Assembly: GCA_035625025.1 (NCBI GenBank)
Contig: DASPQJ010000054.1
Location: 62,001 to 126,000, forward strand
Source: Bog-793 sp035625025
Lineage (GTDB): Bacteria > Actinomycetota > Acidimicrobiia > Acidimicrobiales > Bog-793
DNA: 64,000 nucleotides
Direction of reading: 5' to 3'
The notes beneath the pieces were generated by a model that had not been told where the DNA came from, ran no database searches, and saw only the letters and a program-made list of their open reading frames with translations. A program made the translations under genes and the position numbers. Every line of letters starts with the position of its first letter. Position 1 is the stretch's first letter. Of this stretch, positions 7,359 to 16,236 are shown one piece after another.

Positions 7359-8592
7359 CAGAGACGGGCTTCGACCCCGCGTAACGAACGCCCGTGGCGT
7401 AAAGCAACAGCACAAACGAAAATGACGAGAATCCCGCTACGAGGAACAACAAACCGGTCACAGCCAAGTGATCGACCGCAGCGGACACCTTCGGCAAGGT
7501 GTATCCCGTCGTCACGTAGTGGACTGCAAGTGCTCCGACCAGGCCCAACCCAACCAAGAATGCCGCCATGCTGATAAGCACCGTCGGCGTGTAACGAAAG
7601 ACTGCCTGCCAACGCTGTCGGGAACGGTCCGTATAGTCGCAAAATATCTCGGCAAGACACCCAAAGTAGAAACTATCCAGACCAAGGATAGCCAGTGTCA
7701 CTCCAAGCAATTGCCAATAAAGGCTGAAGATCACAGGGCCCAACGAAATCGACCCGAAGCTAAGCGGAAGGGCTAGTAGCAAGCCAAGCGCCAACATGGC
7801 AATGCCCGGCTTCAGCATGAAAAACTCCGCTCGGTATACAAACACGACCCTGAGGTTGACCCACGCTGCGCGAAAGGGCGAGAACCATCCGGCTCGCTTG
7901 TGGTGCGAGACTCTGCCTTCTCGATCCTTGTGAAAGACAACCGGGACTTCAGTCGTCCGAAGCTGCATCCGAACAGACTTGAGCACCATTTCCGAGGCAT
8001 ACTCCCAGGACCGTGAGGCCAAGCTCATCCGCAGAAGGGCGTCGCGGCTGATACCTCGCATTCCGCAGTGAGCGTCGGTGAACCGACTGCCGTAAAGCCG
8101 GTTTAAGACCCAAGTCGTGATCGGCGTTCCGAAGTACCGGTGGAGAAACGGCATCGATCCTGCTTCGATCGATCCTTCCCACCGCGATCCCATCGTGAAT
8201 TCATACCCTTCTCGCAATTTGTCAACGAAGGGGCTCAACCGTCTGAAGTCGTACGTACAGTCCGCATCCCCCATGAGGACGTAACGACCACGGATGTAAG
8301 GCACCGCGTCAATGTAAGCCTGGCCGAGTCCCCGCTTAGGTGTGCACAGAACGCGACAACCCCCAGCAAGGGCCAGCTCGGCGGTTCGGTCAGTGGAGCT
8401 ATCGACGACCAGAATCTCTCCCACTACTCCGGCGTCGTGCAGACCCTGCTTGCACCACTCCACACAGTCAGTGATCGTGACCTCCTCGTTCATCGCCGGT
8501 ATGACGATGGAGAACTCTGGATCTGGCACGTCCTCTTCTGGAAGGAGGAGCCTGAATTCGCAATGACCGGTATGGTTGCCAGTTCGAGGCAT
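7336..8592 (-). CDS. Family 2 glycosyltransferase with C-terminal membrane segments
   Basis: About 418 residues from the ATG at 8592. The open frame runs further up, but that part overlaps tRNA-Ile, so a downstream start is needed; ATG at 8679 is an alternative. The GT-A domain begins with FSIVIPAMNEEVTI, has ILVVDSSTDRT, the metal-binding DxD in LMGDADCTYDFRRL, and HCGMRGISRDAL. A basic segment (SHHKRAGWFSP) leads to about four hydrophobic helices in the last 150 residues, such as GIAMLALGLLLALPL. This resembles polyprenyl-phosphate sugar transferases (DPM1/GtrB-like) that act at the cytoplasmic membrane face. The substrate is unknown. The methyltransferase follows with overlap. The modest GC content suggests horizontal acquisition. 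Confidence 0.8.
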   Translation of the reverse strand: MPRTGNHTGHCEFRLLLPEEDVPDPEFSIVIPAMNEEVTITDCVEWCKQGLHDAGVVGEILVVDSSTDRTAELALAGGCRVLCTPKRGLGQAYIDAVPYIRGRYVLMGDADCTYDFRRLSPFVDKLREGYEFTMGSRWEGSIEAGSMPFLHRYFGTPITTWVLNRLYGSRFTDAHCGMRGISRDALLRMSLASRSWEYASEMVLKSVRMQLRTTEVPVVFHKDREGRVSHHKRAGWFSPFRAAWVNLRVVFVYRAEFFMLKPGIAMLALGLLLALPLSFGSISLGPVIFSLYWQLLGVTLAILGLDSFYFGCLAEIFCDYTDRSRQRWQAVFRYTPTVLISMAAFLVGLGLVGALAVHYVTTGYTLPKVSAAVDHLAVTGLLFLVAGFSSFSFVLLLYATGVRYAGSKPVSDDPSVAD

Positions 8593-8706
8593 CACATTTG
8601 TTGCGGGTTCATCCGAACTTGCCCCCTTCAGCCGAACAGACGACCGTGCGACCTCCCAGGGACAAGTTACCCGGCACATCCTGCGCTTGACCTGGTCTCT
8701 CGAGCG

Positions 8707-8780
8707 TGGGGCTAGCTGGAATCGAACCAGCGACCTCAGCATTATCAGTGCTGCGCTCTAACCGGCTGAGCTATAGCCCC
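8707..8780 (-). tRNA. tRNA-Ile (GAT anticodon)
   Basis: The minus strand folds as a cloverleaf. The acceptor GGGGCTA pairs with TAGCCCC. The D arm has GCTCAGCCGGTTAGAGC, the anticodon arm is GCACTGATAATGC with GAT at 34-36, and the T arm contains GGTTCGATTCC. The discriminator is A (8707). CCA is not encoded. A tRNA-Ile just after gyrA is the arrangement seen in mycobacteria and many other actinomycetes. The usual partner tRNA-Ala is not present next to it. Confidence 0.95.
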
Positions 8781-8817
8781 GACGAGTCCGCGACCCTACT
8801 CGAATCAGCGAAACCTC

Positions 8818-11298
8818 TCAGGCCTCCTCGGCGCTCGTGAGCGGGGCGACCGCGGCAACCGTCTGACCCTGTTCCAGGTTCATCACGCGTACGCCGGTCG
8901 CATCGCGCCCCTGGGCCGCGATTTCGCGAACTGCGGTCCGAATCACGATGCCTGCGGACGACACGATCAAGAGCTCTTCGTCGAGCGTTGCCATGAGCGC
9001 GGCAACGACAGACCCGCGCCGTTCGGTGATCCGGATTCCCCTCACGCCTTGTCCTCCACGACCTTGCGGGGTGAAATGATCCAACTTCGTGCGCTTGCCG
9101 AAGCCTCTGTCGGTGATGATCAAAAGGTCGACCCCAGGCCGGGACACGTCGCAGGCGACAACCTCGTCGCCGCTGCGGAGCTTCATGCCCCTCACTCCAG
9201 CCGCGCCGCGCCCCATCGGCCGAATGTCTGCCTCGTGAAACCTGATCGCCATTCCGTTGCGCGTCACCATGAACACATCGTCGTCGCGAGCGGTCGGTAA
9301 TACCCTGACGAGTTCATCACCCTCCCTCAGTGTGATCGCGATGAACCCCTCCCGGCGCGACTTGTCGTATTCGCTGAACGGCGTCTTCTTCACCTGGCCC
9401 CAGCGTGTCGCAAACAGCAGGTAGTGATCCGGATCGAACTCCTTGGCCGGAACGATCGCTTGGATCCGTTCTCCCGGATCAAGCGAGACAAGGTTCACGA
9501 CCGGGGTTCCTCGTGCCGTACGCTCCTTGAGGGGAATCTCGTGGGCTCGGAGTCGGTACACCTTGCCGCGGTTGGAGAACAGCAAGAGGTGTGAGAGCGC
9601 GGTCGCGTAGACGACTTCCCGGATGAGGTCTTCCTCTTTGAGGCGAGTTCCTTGCACGCCCCGGCCCCCCCGGGACTGCGTGCGGAAGGAGTCCGCCGCG
9701 ACCGCCTTCACATACCCGGCCCGCGTCAGCGTCACAACGATCTCCTCGTCGTGAATGAGATCTTCGGCAGAAAGATCGCCGGGGTCATGGACGATCCTCG
9801 TCCTACGGCTCTCGCCGAATCGCGTCTTCACGTCGGCGAGCTCGTCTGCGATCACTTCACGCAGCTTCGTCTCCTCACCGAGGATCGCCTCAAGCTCGGC
9901 GATTGCCACCCTGAGCTCGACCGCCTCCGCATCCAGTTCGGCGCGTCCAAGACGCGTCAGACGCCCGAGCGTCATGTCAAGAATGTGATTCGCCTGGTCC
10001 TCCGAGAACGAGAAGGGCTCCGCCTCGAGGTTGACACGCGCGTCGGCCCGGTCTTCCGACGCTCGGATCGTCGCGATCACCGCGTCGAGCATGTCGATCG
10101 CGCGCAGCAGTCCTTCGACGATGTGGGCTCGGTCACGCGCCTTGCGAAGCCGAAACTTCGACCGTCGCGTCACAACTTCGATCTGATGAGCCACATACGC
10201 ACTGAGCGCTTGCGCGAGGTTAACGAGCCGCGGCACACCGTCGACGAGGGCCAGCATGTGCACCCCGAAACTCGTTTGCAGCTGCGTGAACTTGAACAGA
10301 TTGTTAAGGACGACACTTGCGTTCGCGTCGCGCTTCAGCGTCACCACCAGTCGCGGCTCGCCGCCAGCAGACAGGTTGTCAACAGCCGAGATGCCTGAAA
10401 TCTCACCCGCCTCGATACTCTCGGCGATCTGTTTCTCGATAGTCTCCACAGCCGTCTGGTAGGGAATCTCAGTAACAATGATCTGCGACACGCCATTCTT
10501 CAGCTCGGTTATCTCCGCGACAGCCCGTGTCTTTACCGAGCCCCGACCCATCCGATAGGCGTCGAGGATCCCGGCACGTCCGAGGATGAGACCTCCCGTC
10601 GGAAAATCGGGACCTTTGACAAATTGCATCAGCTCGTCACAAGTCGCGCCCGGATGCTTAAGGAGATGTCGCGTCGCGTCAATGACCTCGCCGAGGTTGT
10701 GCGGCGGGATGTTTGTCGCCATACCGACCGCGATCCCTTGGCAGCCGTTTACGAGCAGATTCGGGAACCGTGAAGGCAAGACGACCGGCTCCTCGTCGCT
10801 CCCGTCATAGTTGGGAACGAGATCGACGGTGTTCTCGTCGATCCCCTCCAAAAGGCTCATCGCGAGCGGTGCCAGCCGCGCTTCGGTGTAGCGCATCGCG
10901 GCGGGAAGCGCGTCGGGGCCTGGTGCCCCGAAGTCCCCATGTCCGTCGACGAGCGGATGGCGGAGGCTGAAGTCCTGGACCATGCGGGCCAAGGCGTCGT
11001 AGATCGCGGAGTCGCCGTGGGGGTGGAATCGTCCCATCACGTCCCCGACGACCTTCGCGCACTTCACGTGGGGCCGATCTGGTCGCAGCCCCGTGTCCCA
11101 CATGCCATAAAGGATTCGCCGATGCACCGGCTTCATTCCGTCGCGCACATCCGGCAGGGCGCGAGCAACAATGACGGACATGGCGTACTCGAGATACGAA
11201 CGCTCCATCTCCTCCTGGAACTCGATTGGTTCGATCGCGCCGCCCCCCGGCTCGTTCTCTACCGACCGAACTGCTGTCCCCGTCCTACGCGGTGCCAA
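8818..11298 (-). CDS. gyrA: DNA gyrase subunit A
   Basis: GyrA is the breakage-reunion subunit of the type II topoisomerase that introduces negative supercoils. The visible order is IEPIEFQEEME, SYLEYAMSVIVARALPDVRD, GMKPVHRRILYGM, the QRDR region HPHGDSAIYDALARM, and the catalytic tyrosine in AAMRYTEARLAPLA. Beta-pinwheel repeats follow in the C-terminal domain, with a GyrA-box-like QSRGGRGVQG. QRDR positions Ser83 and Asp87 (E. coli numbering) are wild-type-like. I chose TTG at 11298, giving about 826 residues. It has GGAAGG 11 bases upstream and keeps the conserved N-terminus, which the first internal ATG (MERSYLEY) would cut. The open frame extends further into gyrB, but that is not needed. 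gyrA follows gyrB after 61 bases. Confidence 0.97.
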   Translation of the reverse strand: MAPRRTGTAVRSVENEPGGGAIEPIEFQEEMERSYLEYAMSVIVARALPDVRDGMKPVHRRILYGMWDTGLRPDRPHVKCAKVVGDVMGRFHPHGDSAIYDALARMVQDFSLRHPLVDGHGDFGAPGPDALPAAMRYTEARLAPLAMSLLEGIDENTVDLVPNYDGSDEEPVVLPSRFPNLLVNGCQGIAVGMATNIPPHNLGEVIDATRHLLKHPGATCDELMQFVKGPDFPTGGLILGRAGILDAYRMGRGSVKTRAVAEITELKNGVSQIIVTEIPYQTAVETIEKQIAESIEAGEISGISAVDNLSAGGEPRLVVTLKRDANASVVLNNLFKFTQLQTSFGVHMLALVDGVPRLVNLAQALSAYVAHQIEVVTRRSKFRLRKARDRAHIVEGLLRAIDMLDAVIATIRASEDRADARVNLEAEPFSFSEDQANHILDMTLGRLTRLGRAELDAEAVELRVAIAELEAILGEETKLREVIADELADVKTRFGESRRTRIVHDPGDLSAEDLIHDEEIVVTLTRAGYVKAVAADSFRTQSRGGRGVQGTRLKEEDLIREVVYATALSHLLLFSNRGKVYRLRAHEIPLKERTARGTPVVNLVSLDPGERIQAIVPAKEFDPDHYLLFATRWGQVKKTPFSEYDKSRREGFIAITLREGDELVRVLPTARDDDVFMVTRNGMAIRFHEADIRPMGRGAAGVRGMKLRSGDEVVACDVSRPGVDLLIITDRGFGKRTKLDHFTPQGRGGQGVRGIRITERRGSVVAALMATLDEELLIVSSAGIVIRTAVREIAAQGRDATGVRVMNLEQGQTVAAVAPLTSAEEA

Positions 11299-11359
11299 TC
11301 TCGGCCCTGCCTTCCGTTGTCGGCCACTCCGGCCACTTGACGCGTCTGCGCGCGATCCG

Positions 11360-13309
11360 TCAAATGTCGAGGAAGCGGATGTCCTTCGCGTTCGTCTGGA
11401 TGAAGTGCCGCCGCACCTCGACATCGTCTCCCATTAGCACCGAACACACTTGGTCGGCGATACTCGCCTCCTCCATCGTGATCTGCAGAAGCGAGCGTTT
11501 TACCGGGTCGATCGTCGTATCCCGCAATTCGGCGAAATCCATCTCACCGAGTCCTTTGAGGCGCTGGAAGTCCTTGCCGTGGTTCGGGTGCTCCCGCAAG
11601 AACCGCTCCCGAGCTGCCTCGTCCTTCAGGTAAACCTTGGCGTTGCCGACGAGCGTCGAGTACAGCGGGGGTTGCGCGACATAGACGTGGCCAGCCTCGA
11701 TGAGCGGGCGCATCTGACGTAGGAAGAACGTCAACAACAGGGTCCTGATGTGCGAACCGTCAACATCGGCGTCGGCGAGAATGATGACGCGGTGGTAACG
11801 GATCTTCGTAATGTCGAAGTCTTCGGCGATTCCCGCACCGACCGCCATGATGAGTGCCTGGATCTCGGCGTTTTTCAGCATACGGTCGACGCGTGCCTTC
11901 TCGACATTGAGGATCTTGCCGCGGATAGGAAGGATCGCCTGGGTGTACGGGTCACGAGCGTTCTTCGCCGAGCCAGCCGCTGAGTTCCCCTCGACGATGA
12001 AGATCTCCGACTCTGCCGGGTCACGAGACGCGCAGTCAACGAGCTTCCCCGGGAGACCGGCCCCGTCGAGAGCGGATTTCCGCCGTGTGAGGTCCCGCGC
12101 TTGGCGGGCCGCGACGCGGGCGCGCTGTGCGAGTAGCGCCTTCTGCAGGATCTGGTTCGTCTCCCGAGGGTTTTCGTCGAGCCATTCGCTGAGTTTCTCG
12201 TTCGTCGCCCGTTCCACGAGTGAACGGATCGTCACGTTGCCGAGTTTCGCCTTCGTCTGACCTTCGAATTGCGGGTTCCGCAACCGCACCGAGATGATTG
12301 CCGTGAGGCCCTCACGGATGTCCTCGCCCTGGATGTTCGGGTCGGAGTCCTTGAGCGCGCCGCGGCCGCGCGCGCTGCGATTCACGACGTTGGTGAGGGC
12401 CTTCTTGAAGCCCTCTTCGTGCATCCCGCCCTCCACCGTGGCGATTCCATTGGCGAACGACCAGATGCTTTCGTAGTAGCTGGTGTTCCACTGCAGGGCG
12501 ACCTCGATCTCTTGGTCCTCCTCGACCTGCGCAAAGTAGGCCACCTTGCGGAACAACGATTCCTTCGACCCATTGAGGTGTCGAACAAAGTCCTCGATGC
12601 CGCCCGTATAGCGATAGGTCACTGTCTGCTCGTGATCAGCGCGTTCGTCTCGGAAGCGGATCTCGAGCCCGCGTTGCAAGAAAGCCATCATCTGGAGCCG
12701 TTCGAGGATCGTCTGAGCGCGGAATTCGACCTCGTCGAATATCGACTCGTCGGGCCAAAACGTCACCGTCGTCCCCGTTCGATTGCGCGGCGAGGGCCCC
12801 GTCATCTGCAATGGACCGATCGGTTTTCCTCCGTCGACAAAGGCCATCTCGTAGCGGTTGCCGCCCCGGTCGATCTGCAGTTCCAGCCGCGAGGAGAGCG
12901 CGTTCACGACCGAGACGCCGACACCGTGTAAGCCGCCCGAGACCTTGTAGCTCGTCCCTCCGAACTTGCCCCCGGCGTGCAGCACGGTGAGGACGATCTC
13001 CGCCGCGGATTTCGCCGGTTCGTCCGGGTGCGGCTCGACGGGGATCCCCCGGCCGTTATCGACGACACGGCAGGAACCGTCAGCGCGGATCGTGACGTCG
13101 ATCCGGGTGCAATGACCCTGCATCGCTTCGTCGACCGAGTTGTCGACGACCTCCCAGACGAGGTGGTGTAGCCCACTCGACGAGGTTGAACCGATGAACA
13201 TGCCCGGCCGGAGACGGACCGGTTCGAGCCCCCGCAGAACAGTGATGTCGGCCGCTTCGTACGATTCTGTGGTCGGATCACGCGGCTCAACCTGATCCGT
13301 TCGCACCAC
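11360..13309 (-). CDS. gyrB: DNA gyrase subunit B
   Basis: A 649-residue GyrB, the ATPase and TOPRIM subunit. The GHKL ATPase motif is VVDNSVDEAMQGHC near residue 58, followed by VVDNGRGIPV and the glycine-rich loop GLHGVGVSVVNALS. The TOPRIM part has EGNSAAGSAKNARD and the acidic DADVDGSHIRTLLLTFF; the C-terminal RFKGLGEM-type motif is QRLKGLGEMDFAEL. The QRDR-equivalent Asp is Asn here (EGN rather than EGD), which is found in some other gyrases. The start is GTG at 13309. There is no intein. It is transcribed with dciA and recF upstream and gyrA downstream; an 81-base gap from dciA could hold its own promoter. Confidence 0.97.
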   Translation of the reverse strand: MVRTDQVEPRDPTTESYEAADITVLRGLEPVRLRPGMFIGSTSSSGLHHLVWEVVDNSVDEAMQGHCTRIDVTIRADGSCRVVDNGRGIPVEPHPDEPAKSAAEIVLTVLHAGGKFGGTSYKVSGGLHGVGVSVVNALSSRLELQIDRGGNRYEMAFVDGGKPIGPLQMTGPSPRNRTGTTVTFWPDESIFDEVEFRAQTILERLQMMAFLQRGLEIRFRDERADHEQTVTYRYTGGIEDFVRHLNGSKESLFRKVAYFAQVEEDQEIEVALQWNTSYYESIWSFANGIATVEGGMHEEGFKKALTNVVNRSARGRGALKDSDPNIQGEDIREGLTAIISVRLRNPQFEGQTKAKLGNVTIRSLVERATNEKLSEWLDENPRETNQILQKALLAQRARVAARQARDLTRRKSALDGAGLPGKLVDCASRDPAESEIFIVEGNSAAGSAKNARDPYTQAILPIRGKILNVEKARVDRMLKNAEIQALIMAVGAGIAEDFDITKIRYHRVIILADADVDGSHIRTLLLTFFLRQMRPLIEAGHVYVAQPPLYSTLVGNAKVYLKDEAARERFLREHPNHGKDFQRLKGLGEMDFAELRDTTIDPVKRSLLQITMEEASIADQVCSVLMGDDVEVRRHFIQTNAKDIRFLDI

Positions 13310-13390
13310 GGGCGCGGCTCCTCAACTACGGCGATACCAGTTGGTCAGGCTTGCACGTCAAATTCGACGTAACCCAACAATTTCCTCGGT

Positions 13391-13795
13391 TCAGTCTAGG
13401 CGCGATCCGCCGTTCACGTAGCCTTTCAGGTGCTCAATCGCTCGGTATCCGAGCTGGTCAGCGAGCCGATCGCAGATCGATTTCGATAAGAACGCGAGTT
13501 GTGTCGCCCACCCCGGATGATCGACCGTGATGACGAGTTCCGTGCCTCTCAACGACCTCGGCCGGGTGTGCGCGGCAACGTCGGCACCGACGACCTGGGG
13601 CCAGCAGGCAATGATGTCGGCGAAAACTCGCATACCAGAAAGTCCCTCGCTCGCCAGGTATTCGTCGACCGAAAGACCGATGCTCCGGGGCGCTTGAGGT
13701 TCTTCGTCACGCGGCCCCTTTGAACATCGCCGGCGTCTCTGGCGAGGCCGCAATGGGCCGGGCTGCCCGTCGATCGGCTCTCCTGAACCGTTCAT
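13391..13795 (-). CDS. dciA: DUF721/DciA-family protein, predicted replicative-helicase operator
   Basis: A 134-residue protein with a low-complexity basic N-terminus. The DUF721 (DciA-like) domain follows: VFADIIACWPQVVGADVAAH, TRPRSLRGTELVITVDHPG, WATQLAFLSKSICDRL. DciA-family proteins load or stimulate DnaB in bacteria that lack DnaC/DnaI loaders, and in actinomycetes the gene sits between recF and gyrB, as here. The ATG at 13795 overlaps the recF stop as ATGA, so the pair is translationally coupled. A DnaB gene is present in this window (38523). Assignment is firm for the family and good for the function. Confidence 0.85.
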   Translation of the reverse strand: MNGSGEPIDGQPGPLRPRQRRRRCSKGPRDEEPQAPRSIGLSVDEYLASEGLSGMRVFADIIACWPQVVGADVAAHTRPRSLRGTELVITVDHPGWATQLAFLSKSICDRLADQLGYRAIEHLKGYVNGGSRLD

Positions 13796-14871
13796 GAGAT
13801 GAACGCGCCTGTCGCGAGGCGCACCACTTTGGCCGGGCGAGCTCCCGACGGGACCGGCCCAGCGGTCGTAAGTACGGCCTGTCCCGGCGGAAGCTCGGCG
13901 AGAAGAGCCCAGGTTGTCGCCTCGTCGAGCTCAGAGAAAGCGTCGTCGAGCAACAACACGGGACGGGAGCCAGCGGCCGCTGTCACCGCGCCGTGCGCCG
14001 CAAGTCGTAGGGCCAGCGTCGCACAGCGCTGGCGACCCTGGGAGAGTCGGGTTCTTGCGTCGAGGCCCCCGGCCGTAATGAGGATCTCGTCCCGCTGGGG
14101 GCCAATCGTCGTCATCCCCCTTCGCAGGTCCTCACGGCGAGAACGAAGGAGTGCTTCGTACAAGTCACCCGAGAATGACCTCTCATAGACGAGATGAAGC
14201 TCGTCGTGCCGACGCGTGAGGTTGCAGAACGCCTGGGATGCAAGCGGTTCTAACTCGCCGAGAAAAGCTTCGCGCGCTTCGATGAGTTTGCCGCCGGCTG
14301 TCGCGAGCTTCTCGTCCCAGACGTCCAGTGTCGCCAAAAGCTCGGGGGACGCGATCCCCCCTGACTGCCGCAGGAGGGTGGAACGTTGTCGGAGAATCCG
14401 CTCCACGGTCTGACGTACGACACCTTTGGAGGGCTGGGCCGCGACGAGAGCATCATCGAGATAGTCCCTGCGCTCCTGGGGTCCACTCTTCACAACCACA
14501 AGGTCGTCCGGGGTGAATACTGATACGCGCAGTGTTTCCATCAACTCCTGCGCCCCTCTCACCCGCCTACGATTCAACAACGCGCGATCACGTCGCTTCG
14601 GAGCAATTTCGACCTCGATGAGGGACCGCCGCTCCTGTTCGATACACTCCAAACGGACGATCGCTTCCTTCGCGTCAGAATTCACAAGTGATTCCCGTGG
14701 GCTCCCACGAAACGATGACAGCCTGCAGCCATAAGCCAAGGCCTCGAGAAGACTTGTTTTCCCCGCGCCGTTCTCGCCACTTACCACAGTAAGGCCCTCT
14801 CGATCTGGCTCAAACCTCACATCAACCAGATTACGAAATTGCCTGACCTCCAGCCACGTGACGTAGCTCAG
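13792..14871 (-). CDS. recF: RecF, DNA replication/repair SMC-like ATPase, with a predicted CTG start
   Basis: RecF loads RecA at single-strand gaps. The visible parts are Walker A GENGAGKTSLLEA, the ABC signature LSQGRQRCATLALRLA, and Walker B PVLLLDDAFSELDEATTW. The first ATG/GTG/TTG in frame is the GTG at 14820, but the family's conserved first strand (WLEVRQFRNLVDVRFEP) reads in frame upstream of it. Upstream of that segment no ATG, GTG or TTG exists before the frame runs deep into dnaN. A CTG at 14871-14869 overlaps the dnaN TGA as CTGA, mimicking the usual ATGA coupling. It gives about 359 residues, normal for RecF. The start is therefore inferred to be CTG. The end overlaps dciA. Confidence 0.9.
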   Translation of the reverse strand: MSYVTWLEVRQFRNLVDVRFEPDREGLTVVSGENGAGKTSLLEALAYGCRLSSFRGSPRESLVNSDAKEAIVRLECIEQERRSLIEVEIAPKRRDRALLNRRRVRGAQELMETLRVSVFTPDDLVVVKSGPQERRDYLDDALVAAQPSKGVVRQTVERILRQRSTLLRQSGGIASPELLATLDVWDEKLATAGGKLIEAREAFLGELEPLASQAFCNLTRRHDELHLVYERSFSGDLYEALLRSRREDLRRGMTTIGPQRDEILITAGGLDARTRLSQGRQRCATLALRLAAHGAVTAAAGSRPVLLLDDAFSELDEATTWALLAELPPGQAVLTTAGPVPSGARPAKVVRLATGAFIS

Positions 14872-15995
14872 GACACCCGCACCGGCATCAAAAGATACCG
14901 ATAATCATCCTCGTTCTCACCCCGTATGGTCGCGGGCTTCGAAGAATCGATTACCTCAAGAATAACCGTCTCCGCTCGAATAGCTTCAATCCCATCGAGC
15001 AAGTAGTTCGGATTGAAAGCGACCACAAGCTCGTCCCCGCTGAATTCTCCGTCCAGACGTTCCGCAGCCCGACCGCTTTCCGCCGTGAGAACCGTAAGTT
15101 CGGCGCCGTCAGTTTCGAACGCCATGCGCACCGGTGTTGCCACATCTTTCGCGTCTCGTACCATCAACCGCACCCGTCGCAGCGCGGAGGCGAACTCTTC
15201 CCGGGGAACGCGAAAAGCGTTCGGGTAGGACGCGGGAAGCAGCCGTTTGTAATCAGGAAATGGACCTTTCAGAAGGCGGGTCGTCACTCGAACATTGCGG
15301 ACCTCGAAAACTGCATCAAGATCGGTGCAGCGGAAGGTGAGTTCCGCGTCACGATCGTGTGCCCCATCACCAATAGCAAGTCGTTGGACTTCTGCCAAGG
15401 CCCGTGCGGGGATGAGAACTTCTGCCGCTGTTGCAAAAGCACTCATACCCTTCAGATCCCGAAATGCCAACCGGTAGGAATCCGTCGCAACAAGACGCAA
15501 TCCGTCTTCCACAGCAACCATCAGGACACCAGTAAGCTGCGGCGCTCGACTGTCATCCGTCAGTGCGGCCGGAACGACCTGACGCAACCCCTCTGCGAAG
15601 GGACCCGCTGGTAACCGGATCTTCTCAGCATCACCTGGAACAACCCTTCTCACCTCAGCTCCAACGGGAACACGGACGACAAATTCGGCCCGGCCCGAAG
15701 TAATCCGCACCTCCTGTTCGTTTCCGTCAAAGCTCACCATCCCCAAATCAAACGACCGGACAATATCTGTCGTCAGCCGAGCCGGCAGCAGAACTACACC
15801 ATCCTCTTCGCCACTCACCGTGTGCGTGACCTCGATCACAAGATCCGGATCCGCACCGGTAGCCTCCAAGCTGTCCCCCCGCAGCGCCAAGCGCACACTC
15901 TGCGCGCCGACACCAGCTCCAATACGCGCTACGCCCGCCCGACCCGCGGTTACCAATACCTCAAGGAGACCCTCGCGTTCGGTATGAAATCTCAC
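14868..15995 (-). CDS. dnaN: DNA polymerase III beta sliding clamp
   Basis: A 375-residue beta clamp (MRFHTEREGLLEVLVTAGRA) with three clamp repeats. Recognisable segments are LPARLTTDIVRSF, QLTGVLMVAVEDGLRLVATD, SYRLAFRDL, FPDYKRLLPASYPNAFRVPR, and the end NEDDYRYLLMPVRVS, close to the Y-x-x-M-P-(V/M)-R-(L/V) ending of the family. The start is ATG at 15995. It follows dnaA after about 240 bases and is followed by recF with an overlap. This is standard actinomycete dnaA-dnaN-recF order. Its GC content is slightly lower than the rest of the core. Confidence 0.97.
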   Translation of the reverse strand: MRFHTEREGLLEVLVTAGRAGVARIGAGVGAQSVRLALRGDSLEATGADPDLVIEVTHTVSGEEDGVVLLPARLTTDIVRSFDLGMVSFDGNEQEVRITSGRAEFVVRVPVGAEVRRVVPGDAEKIRLPAGPFAEGLRQVVPAALTDDSRAPQLTGVLMVAVEDGLRLVATDSYRLAFRDLKGMSAFATAAEVLIPARALAEVQRLAIGDGAHDRDAELTFRCTDLDAVFEVRNVRVTTRLLKGPFPDYKRLLPASYPNAFRVPREEFASALRRVRLMVRDAKDVATPVRMAFETDGAELTVLTAESGRAAERLDGEFSGDELVVAFNPNYLLDGIEAIRAETVILEVIDSSKPATIRGENEDDYRYLLMPVRVS

Positions 15996-16236
15996 CGTTC
16001 GTGCGCCCCCTTTGTCCTTAGTTTCTTAAGTACGACTCTAATAGTAATAGTGTCTGTGAATTGTGGACGGTGTACTGCAAGTCCAGCATGGCGCGTCGAT
16101 AATGTCACACTCGTCCTCCACGGGCGTGCACAGGACGAGAGATTTCGGGAAAGAACATTGTGCAGAACGGCTCATCAATCAACAGGAGAAGGATCATTAT
16201 CCCCAACATATTGGATTGGGTGTGCACAAGTTAGCT
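15996..16236. other. dnaN-dnaA spacer, candidate origin of replication (oriC)
   Basis: A 241-base spacer that includes an AT-rich stretch around 16015-16060 (agtttcttaagtacgac, taatagtaatag), unusual in this GC-rich genome. DnaA-box-like sites are ttatcccca at 16198-16206 (one mismatch to TTATCCACA), tgtgcacaa at 16222-16230 (reverse, two mismatches), and a tgtggac core at 16062-16068. In actinomycetes oriC normally lies between dnaA and dnaN. The dnaN promoter should also lie here. The call rests on position, AT content and imperfect boxes, not on a skew analysis. Confidence 0.6.

Noticed and set aside
224..8780. Genomic island integrated at tRNA-Ile by a site-specific recombinase
   Set aside because: No integrase gene and no repeat of the tRNA 3' end were seen; the region is better described as an accumulation of IS remnants.
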